A DNA stretch of 41,323 bases from an uncultured Clostridia bacterium (lineage in GTDB: Bacteria; Bacillota; Clostridia; Oscillospirales; CAG-272). The notes beneath the pieces are model-generated. The model ran no database searches, had not been told where the DNA came from, and saw only the letters and a program-made list of their open reading frames with translations. The stretch is from NCBI GenBank assembly GCA_944384545.1, contig CALWTT010000115.1:1-41323 (forward strand). Direction: 5' to 3'. The position numbers and the translations under genes are program-made. This document shows, in pieces, positions 33,363 to 41,323 of this stretch. Each line of letters starts with the position of its first letter. Within the stretch, counting starts at the first letter, position 1.

Positions 33363-33899
33363 ATGAGAGACCGTTGCAAAATCCGATGCCTTGCCCTGTC
33401 CTCCGTGCTGGGAGCGCTGGGGACTGTGCTTTTGCTGCTCGGAAGCCTTGTGGAGGTGCTGGACCTTTCGGTCGCGGCACTCGCGTCGTTGCTTGTTCTT
33501 TTTGCGCACCGGGAATTGCCGCGTCCGTACGCGGTGTTGCTGTACGCGGTCACATCGGTGCTGTCGCTTCTGCTGCGTCCGTTCGGAACTGCCGTATGGC
33601 TGTATGTCGCCTTTGCCGGCTGGTATCCGATGGTCAAATACCACCTGGACCATTTCCGCCGTCCTCTCGGCTGGGTATGCAAATTGCTGTTGTTTTATAC
33701 TCTTGCGGCCGCCGGTACGGCCGTGGCGGCGGCTGTCTTCCAACTGCCGATTTTGTCGTATCCGTGGCTGTTTCTGGTATCGATGGGACTGGTGGGCGGC
33801 GCCGTTTTTGTATTGTACGATATCTTGCTCTCCCGTCTTGCCGTGCTTTGCGCGGCAAAACTGCGTATGCGGATTCAGCGTTTTCTGTACCGCCCGTGA
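33363..33899 (+). CDS. Conserved integral membrane protein, unknown
   Basis: A 178-residue hydrophobic protein with about five membrane segments. The N-terminus RCLALSSVLGALGTVLLLLG and VLDLSVAALASLLVLFAH resemble small-molecule-uptake S-component-like proteins of Clostridia, but no binding motif is evident, so I give no substrate. It begins 7 bp after the J-domain gene without a clear ribosome binding site, suggesting translational coupling. rimO follows after ~90 bp. Confidence 0.8.
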   Translation: MRDRCKIRCLALSSVLGALGTVLLLLGSLVEVLDLSVAALASLLVLFAHRELPRPYAVLLYAVTSVLSLLLRPFGTAVWLYVAFAGWYPMVKYHLDHFRRPLGWVCKLLLFYTLAAAGTAVAAAVFQLPILSYPWLFLVSMGLVGGAVFVLYDILLSRLAVLCAAKLRMRIQRFLYRP

Positions 33900-33990
33900 T
33901 GCGATTTCCGGGTGGAAAGCGGATCGGGGCGAGGATTCGGCGCGCAGAGCGCGCCGGCCGAGAAAACCGGGGAAAGGAAAAAGAAAACAT

Positions 33991-35391
33991 ATGAAAATCG
34001 GATTTGTCTCGCTCGGCTGTTCGAAGAATCTGGTAGATACGGAGGTGATGTTGCATCTGCTGCATGCGGCGGGGCACACGATCACCCCGGACGAAACCGA
34101 GGCGGATGTCATCGTGGTGAATACCTGCGGTTTTATCGAGAGCGCCAAGCAGGAATCGATTGATAATATTCTGGACATCGCGTGGTTGAAAAAGAACCGG
34201 AATCTGCGAGGGATTGTGGCGACGGGGTGCCTTGTCGAGCGGTATCGGGAAGAGATATTCGCGCAGATGCCCGAGGTCGATGCCATGGTGGGAGTGGGAA
34301 GTTTGCGCCGGATCGTGGAAGCGGTGGAGTCGGTGGGCCGTGGCGAAAAGGGATATTGTGCCTTTGAAGATAAAGAGAAAGCCGTGCTGGGCGGAGAACG
34401 GATTCTGACCACTCCTCCCTACACGGCATACCTGAAAATTGCGGAGGGGTGCGACAACCGGTGCAGTTACTGCGCGATCCCATTGATCCGCGGCGGATTC
34501 CGCTCCCGCCGGATGGAGGACATTGTGGCGGAGGCGCAGGATCTGGAGTCGCTGGGCGTGCGCGAGCTGAATCTGATTGCTCAGGACACGACACGGTACG
34601 GTCTGGATCTGTACGGTTCCTACCGGCTTGCGGAGCTGGTGCGCGCCATCTGCAGCAAGACACGAATCCCGTGGATCCGTCTGCTCTATTGCTATCCCGA
34701 TAAGATTACGGACGACCTGATTGCGGAGCTGCGGGAGAATCCGCGCCTTCTCAAATACATGGACATTCCGATCCAGCATATATCCGACCGGATCCTGCGT
34801 GCCATGAACCGACACGGAGACAGCCGCCTGATCCGGAACACGGTGTCGCGGCTGCGCGAGAATGTCCCGGGGATTGTATTGCGCACGACGGTGATCGTAG
34901 GCTTTCCCGGCGAGACCGAGGAGGAATTCTCGGAGCTGTGTGCCTATGTGAAGGAAGCGAAATTTGAGCGTCTTGGCGCGTTCCCCTATTCAGCGGAGGA
35001 AGGGACGGCTGCGGCAGAATTGCCGGAGCAGATCGACGAGCAGGAAAAGCAGAACCGGTACGACATTCTGATGGGAACGCAGCTGCCCGTCAGTGAGGCA
35101 TACAACCGGAGCTGTGTTGGCCGGCGTGTGGAGGTTTTGTGCGAGGGCTATGATCCGGTGGCAGAGACCTACTACGGCCGAAGTGCCGCGGATGCACCGG
35201 ATATCGATGGAAAAATCTATTTTACATCGGGAACCCGTATTGCGGAGGGGCAGTTTGTGGCGGTGCGGATCACGGGCTCGCTGGACTATGACCTGACGGG
35301 CGAGGCGGAGGCGGCAGAGGAATGCGGAGCTGCGGAGACCGATGCAGAGGAAAAAAGGAGCAAAGACCCGGAAGGAGGAAAAAAGGAATGA
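33991..35391 (+). CDS. rimO: Ribosomal protein S12 methylthiotransferase RimO
   Basis: RimO is a radical-SAM enzyme that adds a methylthio group to an Asp of ribosomal protein S12. Length 466 is typical. The N-terminal MTTase domain has MKIGFVSLGCSKNLVDTE with C10, NTCGFIESAKQESID and ATGCLVER, supplying three cluster Cys. The radical-SAM motif is CDNRCSYCAIP (Cys near 154, 158, 161). A C-terminal TRAM-like domain precedes an acidic/basic tail of ~35 residues. The SLGCSKNLVD start separates RimO from MiaB. GGAAAGG lies upstream; its stop overlaps pgsA. Confidence 0.96.
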   Translation: MKIGFVSLGCSKNLVDTEVMLHLLHAAGHTITPDETEADVIVVNTCGFIESAKQESIDNILDIAWLKKNRNLRGIVATGCLVERYREEIFAQMPEVDAMVGVGSLRRIVEAVESVGRGEKGYCAFEDKEKAVLGGERILTTPPYTAYLKIAEGCDNRCSYCAIPLIRGGFRSRRMEDIVAEAQDLESLGVRELNLIAQDTTRYGLDLYGSYRLAELVRAICSKTRIPWIRLLYCYPDKITDDLIAELRENPRLLKYMDIPIQHISDRILRAMNRHGDSRLIRNTVSRLRENVPGIVLRTTVIVGFPGETEEEFSELCAYVKEAKFERLGAFPYSAEEGTAAAELPEQIDEQEKQNRYDILMGTQLPVSEAYNRSCVGRRVEVLCEGYDPVAETYYGRSAADAPDIDGKIYFTSGTRIAEGQFVAVRITGSLDYDLTGEAEAAEECGAAETDAEEKRSKDPEGGKKE

Positions 35392-36053
35392 AGAAAAAAG
35401 CATCGGCCGGACCGCTGAATCTTCCGAACGCGCTGTCGCTGCTGCGCATGGTGCTGGTGCCGTTTTTTGTGTATGCGGTTCTCGAGCTCCCTCCGGCAAC
35501 ACCGGCAGGCGCCTGGATTCCCGCGGCGATTTTCGCGGTAACGTCGTTCACCGACTTTCTGGACGGTCAGATTGCACGGCGCTTTCATATGGTTACGGAT
35601 TTCGGGAAGTTCATGGATCCGCTTGCGGACAAATTCATGGTATTCAGTGCATTGCTGGTTTTGTGCTGCCGGTATACGTATTACGGGCCGTTTCTGATCT
35701 GGACAACGGTGGTCGTTATGTTCCGCGATCTCGGTGTGACCTCGCTCCGCCTGGTGGCGGCCGGGAAGAGTGGTATTGTGATTGCGGCATCGATATTCGG
35801 AAAGCTGAAAACCGTGTCGCACATCACCGGTATCCTGGTGATTCTTCTGGAACCGCTTCTTTTCCCGGTATACGGGGCGCAAATCTGTCCGATCGGCTGT
35901 GTGATGCTGGGGGTTATGACGGTGACATCGGTCGGCTCCGGAATCGATTATCTGCGAGCCTATCTGCCCGTGCTGGGCTTTGGTGCTGCGGCGGGAGATG
36001 CATCCGTGGATAGTGCAGAGGGCGGCGGAAAGGGCAACCCGGCAAACACGTAA
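35388..36053 (+). CDS. pgsA: CDP-diacylglycerol-glycerol-3-phosphate phosphatidyltransferase
   Basis: PgsA makes phosphatidylglycerol phosphate from CDP-diacylglycerol and glycerol 3-phosphate at the membrane. The 221-residue protein starts LNLPNALSLLRMVLVPFF. It carries the full CDP-alcohol phosphatidyltransferase motif, D-x2-DG-x2-AR-x8-G-x3-D-x3-D, around DFLDGQIARRFHMVTDFGKF followed by MDPLADK. Several membrane helices follow, then a ~25-residue polar tail. AGGAGG lies about 12 bases before the ATG, which overlaps the rimO stop (ATGA). Specific PgsA assignment rests on family similarity; another CDP-alcohol transferase is less likely. Confidence 0.92.
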   Translation: MKKKASAGPLNLPNALSLLRMVLVPFFVYAVLELPPATPAGAWIPAAIFAVTSFTDFLDGQIARRFHMVTDFGKFMDPLADKFMVFSALLVLCCRYTYYGPFLIWTTVVVMFRDLGVTSLRLVAAGKSGIVIAASIFGKLKTVSHITGILVILLEPLLFPVYGAQICPIGCVMLGVMTVTSVGSGIDYLRAYLPVLGFGAAAGDASVDSAEGGGKGNPANT

Positions 36054-36080
36054 ATTTCCGCAAAAAATTCGGCACAGCCC

Positions 36081-36109
36081 TTTACAAAGCGGAAGGAATG
36101 TGATAAAAT
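36081..36109 (+). promoter_or_regulatory. Promoter and leader of rpsO-pnp
   Basis: TTTACA (36081-36086), a 17-bp spacer and TAAAAT (36104-36109). The ~115-nt leader that follows contains GC-rich self-complementary stretches and may hold an S15 feedback site; I could not assign a fold with confidence. Confidence 0.78.
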
Positions 36110-36229
36110 AAGCGAAGAAGCCCTCTCCCGGGTGACGGAGACGCGGCACGCCGAAAGGCCATGTGCCGGATTCACCTGCCGTCTTCTGAGATTGCGGCTG
36201 TTCTATAACACAGAGAAAGGTGAAAAGCA

Positions 36230-36493
36230 ATGGACAAGGAAGTCAAGCAGCAGATCATTGAAGCCTACAAGATCCACGAGGGAGATACCGGGTCTCCGGA
36301 AGTGCAGATCGCGGTACTGACCCATCGGATCAATCAGCTGACCGAGCATCTGAAGGTGAACAAGAAGGACTTTCACAGCCACAGAGGCCTGTTGCGCATG
36401 GTCGGGCACAGAAGAAGTCTGCTGAACTATCTGCAGAAGAAGGATATTGGACGGTACCGTGCCATTATCGAGAAGCTGGGTCTGAGAAAGTAA
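36230..36493 (+). CDS. rpsO: 30S ribosomal protein S15
   Basis: An 87-residue S15, a primary binder of the central 16S domain. [20 protein letters not shown] and [20 protein letters not shown] are diagnostic. GAAAGGTG lies upstream of the ATG. pnp follows after ~200 bp, the conserved rpsO-pnp order. Confidence 0.97.
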   Translation: MDKEVKQQIIEAYKIHEGDTGSPEVQIAVLTHRINQLTEHLKVNKKDFHSHRGLLRMVGHRRSLLNYLQKKDIGRYRAIIEKLGLRK

Positions 36494-36691
36494 GAAGGCG
36501 GCGGGGGCGAGCGCATCGTCCCCGCTTCCGTGCGTTCAAAGGCGGAACGGACTGGCCAGGGAAAACGAAGAAAGACGCCGTATCGGGGGAATAGCAGTTA
36601 CCTGCGGTCGGAAGGGTGCTTGCGCCCGCAGATAAATGCTAGATCCTCTGTGACGGCGGCAGAAAAAGACGAAACGGAGGAGAAAAGAAGG
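36494..36691 (+). promoter_or_regulatory. rpsO-pnp intergenic leader
   Basis: About 200 nt without a gene. It contains a GC-rich stem at 36501-36524 without a T-tract and a CTGCGG/CCGCAG stem at about 36603-36632. In E. coli the equivalent region is processed by RNase III and autoregulates pnp; the same role here is inference. Confidence 0.45.
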
Positions 36692-38788
36692 ATGTTTGAG
36701 AATTACCGGAAGTTCGAGTATACGTATGCGGGGCGGCCGCTTACGGTGGAAGTGGGGAAAATGGCCTGTCTTGCGAACGGTGCCTGCTTTGTGCGGTATG
36801 GGGACACGGCATTGCTGTGCACGGCGACCGCATCGCAGAAGCCGCGGGAGGGGATCGATTTTCTGCCCCTGTCGGTAGACTATGATGAGAAGATGTATGC
36901 GGTAGGGAAGATCCCCGGCGGCTTTTTGCGCCGGGAGGGAAAGCCGACCGAGAAGGCGATCCTGACCTCGCGGGTCATCGACCGTCCGGTGCGGCCTTTG
37001 TTTCCGAAGGATCTGCGCAACGATGTGGCTCTGACACTGACGGTCATGTCGGTGGATCCGGACTGCTCGCCGGAGATCACGGCGATGATCGGCGCGTCGA
37101 TCGCCCTTTCGATATCGGATATTCCGTGGAACGGTCCGATCGGAGGCGCGCTGATCGGTATGGTGGACGGCCGTTTTGTCGTGAATCCGACGGCAGCGGA
37201 GCGCGAGAAGAGCGTACTGGAGCTGACGGTGGCGGCAAGTGAGCCGAAGGTGGTCATGATTGAAGCGGGTGCGAAAGAAGTATCGGATGAGGACATGTTT
37301 GAGGCAATCCTGCTGGCGCACCGTGAAATCAAAGGGTTAATCGGATTTATCAACGAAATCGTGGCAGCGGTTGGGAAGCCCAAATTCAGCTATCCCTCGG
37401 GTGAACTGAACCACGAAATGTTCGAGGAGGTCTTTGCCTTCTGCGAGGCATCGGTGATGGAGGCGCTGGACACAGACGATAAGACGGTGCGGGACGCACG
37501 TCTTGCCCCGATCATGGATGCGATTGTGGAGCGGTACACAGAGAAGTACCCTGAGATCGGAACGGTTCTTCCCGAGCTGATCTACAAGATTCAGAAAAAA
37601 ATCGTACGCCGCTGGCTGCTGACCGAGCACAAGCGTGTGGACGGTCGTCGTATGGACGAAATCCGTCCGTTGGCGGCAGAGGTCGGTGTTCTTCCCCGTA
37701 CACACGGAAGCGGATTGTTCACCCGCGGCCAGACCCAGGTGCTGACGGTGGCTACGCTGGGCTCGATCAGCGATGCACAGCGTCTGGAAGGGCTGGATGA
37801 CGAGGAGTCCAAGCGGTATATGCATCACTATAACATGCCGGGTTATTCTACGGGAGAGGCGAAGCCGCTCCGCAGTCCGGGCCGGCGCGAAATCGGTCAC
37901 GGCGCCCTGGCGGAGCGCGCATTGCTCCCGGTGCTGCCGTCGGTAGAAGAATTTCCGTATGCGATGCGTCTTGTCTCGGAAGTGCTGAGCTCCAACGGCT
38001 CGACATCACAGGCTTCGGTCTGCGGTTCTACGTTGGCATTGATGGATGCGGGCGTTCCGATTAAGGCGCCGGTTGCCGGCATTTCCTGCGGATTGATTAC
38101 CGAAGAAGACGGTTCTTTCAGTACCATGATCGATATTCAGGGTCTGGAAGATTTCTATGGCGACATGGATTTCAAGGTGGCCGGTACGCATAAGGGAATT
38201 ACGGCGATCCAGATGGATCTGAAGATCGACGGTCTGACACCCGAGATTATCCGGGAGGCGCTGGAAACCACCCATAAGGGTCGGGACTATATCATTGATG
38301 ATATTCTGTTGCGTGCGATCGATAAGCCGCGCGCGGACGTGTCTCCGTACGCGCCGAAGATGATCAGCATGAAGATCCATCCGGACAAGATCCGCGAGGT
38401 GATTGGTACCGGGGGAAAAGTGATCCAGAAGATTACGGCGGATACGGGTGCCAAGATCGATATAGAGGATGACGGATCGGTCTTTATCTCGGCGGTCAAC
38501 CGTGACAGTGCGGATGCAGCGCGCCGGATCATAGAGGGGATTGTGTTTGAGCCCGAGGTGGGTGCAACCTACGAAGCGACGGTGACACGGATTATCCCGA
38601 TCGGCGCCTTTGTGGAATATGCCCCCGGAAAAGAAGGATTGGTGCACATATCGAAATTACAGCAGACACGAACCGAGAAGGTGGAAGACGTGGTAGCTGT
38701 GGGCGACCGTGTGCGTGTGAAGTTTCTCGGCATCGACGAGAAGGGACGTTCCAATCTGTCCATGCGGGACGCGGCGCCGGCAGAGTGA
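36692..38788 (+). CDS. pnp: Polyribonucleotide nucleotidyltransferase (PNPase)
   Basis: PNPase degrades RNA 3' to 5' phosphorolytically and can add tails. The 698-residue protein has two RNase PH-like domains (about 1-210 and 310-540) with FLPLSVDYDEKMYAVGKIPG, RPLFP, and the second-core FTRGQTQVLTVATLG, NMPGYSTGE and SSNGSTSQASVCG. A KH domain with GTGGKVIQ near 573 and an S1 domain (about 615-690, IGAFVEYAPGKEGLVHISKL) follow. AGGAGAAAAGAAGG lies directly before the ATG. A strong terminator follows. Confidence 0.97.
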   Translation: MFENYRKFEYTYAGRPLTVEVGKMACLANGACFVRYGDTALLCTATASQKPREGIDFLPLSVDYDEKMYAVGKIPGGFLRREGKPTEKAILTSRVIDRPVRPLFPKDLRNDVALTLTVMSVDPDCSPEITAMIGASIALSISDIPWNGPIGGALIGMVDGRFVVNPTAAEREKSVLELTVAASEPKVVMIEAGAKEVSDEDMFEAILLAHREIKGLIGFINEIVAAVGKPKFSYPSGELNHEMFEEVFAFCEASVMEALDTDDKTVRDARLAPIMDAIVERYTEKYPEIGTVLPELIYKIQKKIVRRWLLTEHKRVDGRRMDEIRPLAAEVGVLPRTHGSGLFTRGQTQVLTVATLGSISDAQRLEGLDDEESKRYMHHYNMPGYSTGEAKPLRSPGRREIGHGALAERALLPVLPSVEEFPYAMRLVSEVLSSNGSTSQASVCGSTLALMDAGVPIKAPVAGISCGLITEEDGSFSTMIDIQGLEDFYGDMDFKVAGTHKGITAIQMDLKIDGLTPEIIREALETTHKGRDYIIDDILLRAIDKPRADVSPYAPKMISMKIHPDKIREVIGTGGKVIQKITADTGAKIDIEDDGSVFISAVNRDSADAARRIIEGIVFEPEVGATYEATVTRIIPIGAFVEYAPGKEGLVHISKLQQTRTEKVEDVVAVGDRVRVKFLGIDEKGRSNLSMRDAAPAE

Positions 38789-38810
38789 ACGGCATACGCG
38801 GTATGTGATA

Positions 38811-38846
38811 CAGAGAAAGCCGGCGAGTTATCGCCGGTTTTCTCTG
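38811..38846 (+). terminator. Terminator of rpsO-pnp
   Basis: AGAGAAAGCCGGCGA pairs with TCGCCGGTTTTCTCT around GTTA; the A/T-rich outer stem provides the T-tract. Confidence 0.85.
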
Positions 38847-38976
38847 TGTGGTGCGTTTTTGCCGCACGGGGAAACCCGGTGTACGGTACAGGCTCCGCTG
38901 TATAAGAGAGGCGGATCGGTTATGAAGCCGGCCTGGGAGAGAACAGAAAGAGGGAAATACAAGGGAAAGGAAAACA

Positions 38977-39981
38977 ATGCAGATAGGAAAGATATGCTTG
39001 CGGCATGGCCTGATTCTTGCGCCGATGGCAGGCTATACCGATCATGCGACCCGCGCGGTCAGCCATGCATGCGGTGCGGAATATACGGTCACGGAAATGG
39101 TTTCGGCCAAAGCGATCTGCTACGGGGACAGAAAGACCCCTGTTCTTGCCCGTATTTTCCCGGAGGATGGCCCCTGTGCGGTGCAGATTTTCGGATCTGA
39201 TCCGGAATATATGGCGGAAGCGGCGGTGCGGCTTTCGGAGGGAATGGCTGGCGGAGAGAAGCCGGCGGCGGTGGATATCAATGCCGGCTGTCCTGTTCCT
39301 AAGGTGACGGGGAACCAGGAAGGGAGCGCGTTGATGCGTGCCCCCGGCCAATTGTACCGGATTGTGCAGGCGATATGCACGCGTATAAAAATTCCGGTCA
39401 CGGTAAAGATCCGTGCCGGTTGGGACGACGCACACCGGAACGCGCCGGAGGTGGCGCGTGCCGCAGAGGCGGGCGGCGCGTCGGCCGTAGCGGTACACGG
39501 TCGCACGCGTGATGCGATGTATGCCGGGCACGCTGACTGGGCGATCATCGGTGCCGTCAAAAAAGCGGTGAGTATACCGGTCATTGGGAATGGGGATGTA
39601 ACCGATGTAGCCTCTGCTCTTCTGCTATTGCGGGAGAGCGGTGCAGATGGGATTATGATCGGGCGCGGTGCGTTGGGGAACCCCTATATTTTCCGTGAAA
39701 TCGGAGCGGCATTGGAAGGCAGGCCGGTGGTGCCGGCGACACCGGAGGAGCTGTATAGCATGGCCTGTCGGCAGCTGATGCTGCGCGCGGCGGAAAAAGG
39801 TGAGGCAAGCGCCGTACGGGAGTCACGAAAGCTGCTGGCATGGTATCTGCGTGGGTTTCCGACGGCATCGGCCGCGCGTGCGCGGATCTATGCCGCAGAG
39901 AGCCTTTCGGAAATGCAGGCGGCACTTGCGGTTCTTTTACAAAAAGATGCATGGAAAGATGCGGCACCCCGTGCGTTTTGA
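38977..39981 (+). CDS. dusB: tRNA-dihydrouridine synthase
   Basis: An FMN enzyme that reduces specific uridines of tRNA to dihydrouridine. The 334-residue protein starts with LILAPMAGYTDHATRAV, has VQIFGSDPEYMAEAA, and carries the catalytic Cys in DINAGCPVPKVTGNQEGSAL (near 104). FMN-phosphate contacts are VAVHGRTRDAMYAG, IPVIGNGDV and GIMIGRGALGNPYIF. Most Firmicutes enzymes of this type are called DusB; the exact target position is not determined from sequence. GGGAAAGGAAAACA lies before the ATG. Confidence 0.94.
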   Translation: MQIGKICLRHGLILAPMAGYTDHATRAVSHACGAEYTVTEMVSAKAICYGDRKTPVLARIFPEDGPCAVQIFGSDPEYMAEAAVRLSEGMAGGEKPAAVDINAGCPVPKVTGNQEGSALMRAPGQLYRIVQAICTRIKIPVTVKIRAGWDDAHRNAPEVARAAEAGGASAVAVHGRTRDAMYAGHADWAIIGAVKKAVSIPVIGNGDVTDVASALLLLRESGADGIMIGRGALGNPYIFREIGAALEGRPVVPATPEELYSMACRQLMLRAAEKGEASAVRESRKLLAWYLRGFPTASAARARIYAAESLSEMQAALAVLLQKDAWKDAAPRAF

Positions 39982-40078
39982 AAAACCGAAGAGCGGCAGG
40001 CGGAGCAATCAGATCCATAGAACATAGAAGCGGAAACCATTGCGGAATCGGAAAGCAGAGAGGAACGGTGAAGAAAAT

Positions 40079-40765
40079 ATGATGTATTCAACGGTATTTT
40101 TTGATCTGGACGGTACATTGACGGATTCTGCGGAGGGAATACTGAACTCGTTGGAATATGCACTGCGCAGCATGACAGGCACGGTGCCGCCCCGGGAAGA
40201 GTTGTATGCATTCATCGGTCCGCCGCTGCTGGATGCCTTTCGGGAGCGGCTGGGTATGTCAGAGGAGGAAGCGGCGCGTGCCCTGCTATTGTACCGTGAA
40301 TACTATTTGTCGCGTGGCATCCGGGAAAACCGTCTGATCGATGGGGCAGTCGAATTGCTGACGCGTCTGCATCGGGCGGGGTTTCGTCTTGCGGTTGCAA
40401 CCTCCAAGCCGGAACCGCAGGCCGAACAGATTCTGCGGGAATTTTCGGTGGACGGATATTTTGCGCTGGTGGCAGGGAGTACACCGGATCAGAGCCGTGC
40501 GAGAAAAGAGGATGTGTTGCGTGATGCGTTGCACCGGCTGGGGAACCCGGATCCGCGGAGCTGTCTGATGATCGGCGATCGTTTTTATGATGTCGAGGGC
40601 GCGCGTGCCTGCGGGATGGATACGCTTGGTGTCCTGTGCGGCTACGGCAGCGAGAAGGAGCTGTGTCAGGCGGGCGCCATTGCGGTGGTGCGCGACCTTG
40701 CCAGTGCGGGGGATTTTCTGATGGGAGCGGACGTGGGCGCGAAAAGAAACGCCGGTTGTACTTGA
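40079..40765 (+). CDS. HAD-family hydrolase (phosphoglycolate phosphatase-like)
   Basis: A 228-residue HAD phosphatase with motif I DLDGTLTDS (8-16), a helical cap after it, motif II VATSKPE, a Lys in ARKEDVL and motif IV MIGDRFYDVEGA. This is the Gph/PpaX type acting on small phosphate esters; the substrate is not defined. ATG 40079 or 40082 is possible; GGAACGGTGAAG lies upstream. Its stop codon TGA lies inside the -35 box of the next promoter. It lies ~100 bp after the dus gene and may be cotranscribed with it. Confidence 0.88.
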   Translation: MMYSTVFFDLDGTLTDSAEGILNSLEYALRSMTGTVPPREELYAFIGPPLLDAFRERLGMSEEEAARALLLYREYYLSRGIRENRLIDGAVELLTRLHRAGFRLAVATSKPEPQAEQILREFSVDGYFALVAGSTPDQSRARKEDVLRDALHRLGNPDPRSCLMIGDRFYDVEGARACGMDTLGVLCGYGSEKELCQAGAIAVVRDLASAGDFLMGADVGAKRNAGCT

Positions 40766-40790
40766 CAAATATAGGTAGATACGCTATAAT
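40762..40790 (+). promoter_or_regulatory. Consensus promoter of the CpsB-like gene
   Basis: TTGACA (40762-40767), a 17-bp spacer and TATAAT (40785-40790), a perfect consensus overlapping the end of the HAD gene. Confidence 0.92.
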
Positions 40791-40804
40791 TTAGGCGGGT
40801 TGCC

Positions 40805-40820
40805 GGACAGGAGCCTGTCC
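40805..40820 (+). promoter_or_regulatory. Palindrome just after the start site
   Basis: GGACAGG-AG-CCTGTCC is a perfect 7-bp-arm inverted repeat at about +8 to +24, so it may be an operator or a 5' mRNA hairpin. Confidence 0.5.
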
Positions 40821-40844
40821 ATGGAAGAAGAGGGGGAAGCACGC

Positions 40845-41323
40845 ATGACGGAACTGTCGGATATCCATAACCATACGCTATTCGGTTTGGATGACGGTGC
40901 GGCGGAACTTTCGGATTCCATGCAAATGCTGGCGCTTTCCTATCAGGAAGGTGTGCGCTGTCTGTGCATGACGCCGCATTGCAATCCGGCTATGTTTCCT
41001 GCCGCAACGGTGGAAGCGGCAAAAGAGAAATTTGCCCGTGTGTGTGAAGCGGCTTCGTCCCGTTTTCCGGGACTGGAGCTCGCCCTTGGCAATGAGTTTT
41101 TCGCGTTGACGGAAGATGTAGAGCTGATTCGTGCCGGACAGTGCCTGACGTTGGGCGGCGGACGCACGGTGCTGGTGGAATTTTCTCCGGATGCCTCCTA
41201 TCGGATGATGGCAAATACAATGCGTGCCATCCATGCGATGGGGAAAATGCCTCTTCTGGCACATGCGGAGCGGTACGACTGCCTGGTACGGGATCCCGGC
41301 CGGGTAGAAGAGCTGCGGCGTAT
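40845..41323 (+). CDS. PHP-domain protein, CpsB/YwqE-like tyrosine phosphatase (partial)
   Basis: The gene runs off the right edge; 159 codons are visible. The PHP metal motif is SDIHNHTLFGLDDGAAEL at the N-terminus, followed by CMTPHCNP, GNEFF, LVEFSP and LLAHAERY, which match metal-binding positions of the CpsB/Wzb-type manganese-dependent protein tyrosine phosphatases of Gram-positive capsule loci. In that family it dephosphorylates the CpsD/YwqD BY-kinase to control polysaccharide export. Whether a kinase follows lies outside the window. AGGGGGAAG precedes the ATG. The capsule link is inference from family. Confidence 0.85.
   Translation, partial: MTELSDIHNHTLFGLDDGAAELSDSMQMLALSYQEGVRCLCMTPHCNPAMFPAATVEAAKEKFARVCEAASSRFPGLELALGNEFFALTEDVELIRAGQCLTLGGGRTVLVEFSPDASYRMMANTMRAIHAMGKMPLLAHAERYDCLVRDPGRVEELRR

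Overview
The window is a chromosomal housekeeping stretch from a Bacillota bacterium, most likely a Clostridia member of mid-50s percent GC (judged by eye; family not resolvable from this alone). The clues are AGGAGG-type ribosome binding sites, a T-box riboswitch, glutamine synthetase III, the ylxM-ffh-rpsP-khpA order, and a DUF5685/J-domain gene pair. I see no phage, transposon, CRISPR array, rRNA operon or clearly broken gene.

Region 1 (1-7560) is a nitrogen-assimilation block. A short, divergent glutamine-synthetase-like gene reads left. Reading right are glnN (GSIII), an ammonium channel fused to a P-II sensor domain, and asnB behind a T-box leader whose specifier appears to be AAC (Asn). 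The glnN leader holds two terminator-like hairpins and is probably a control point.

Region 2 (7560-13800) holds translation and protein-targeting genes. ksgA (+) appears to start from a promoter whose transcript runs antisense through tRNA-Thr(CGU). glpK and the ylxM-ffh-rpsP-khpA operon are on the minus strand, and rpsT is on the plus strand. A 19-bp repeat occurs twice after ksgA and once after galT.

Region 3 (13800-20090) is the aspartate-to-threonine pathway. hom-lysC-asd reads left and thrC-thrB reads right, from promoters that face each other and overlap at their start sites.

Region 4 (20090-31740) is mixed: mutY, a YtxH-like membrane-anchored protein, an ABC-F ATPase with one degenerate composite site, a two-gene ABC exporter, an FAD-dependent oxidoreductase, class II galT, and an unknown 78-residue membrane protein with its own promoter and terminator.

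Region 5 (31740-41323) starts with an operon-like run of a DUF5685 protein, a J-domain protein with a cysteine-rich tail, a membrane protein, rimO and pgsA. It continues with rpsO, pnp, a dus-family tRNA-dihydrouridine synthase, a HAD phosphatase, and the start of a CpsB/YwqE-like PHP-domain phosphatase cut by the window edge.

The best candidates for undescribed biology are the catalytically altered GS-like protein beside GSIII and AmtB-PII, the double-hairpin glnN leader, the 19-bp intergenic repeat, and the DUF5685/J-domain module.
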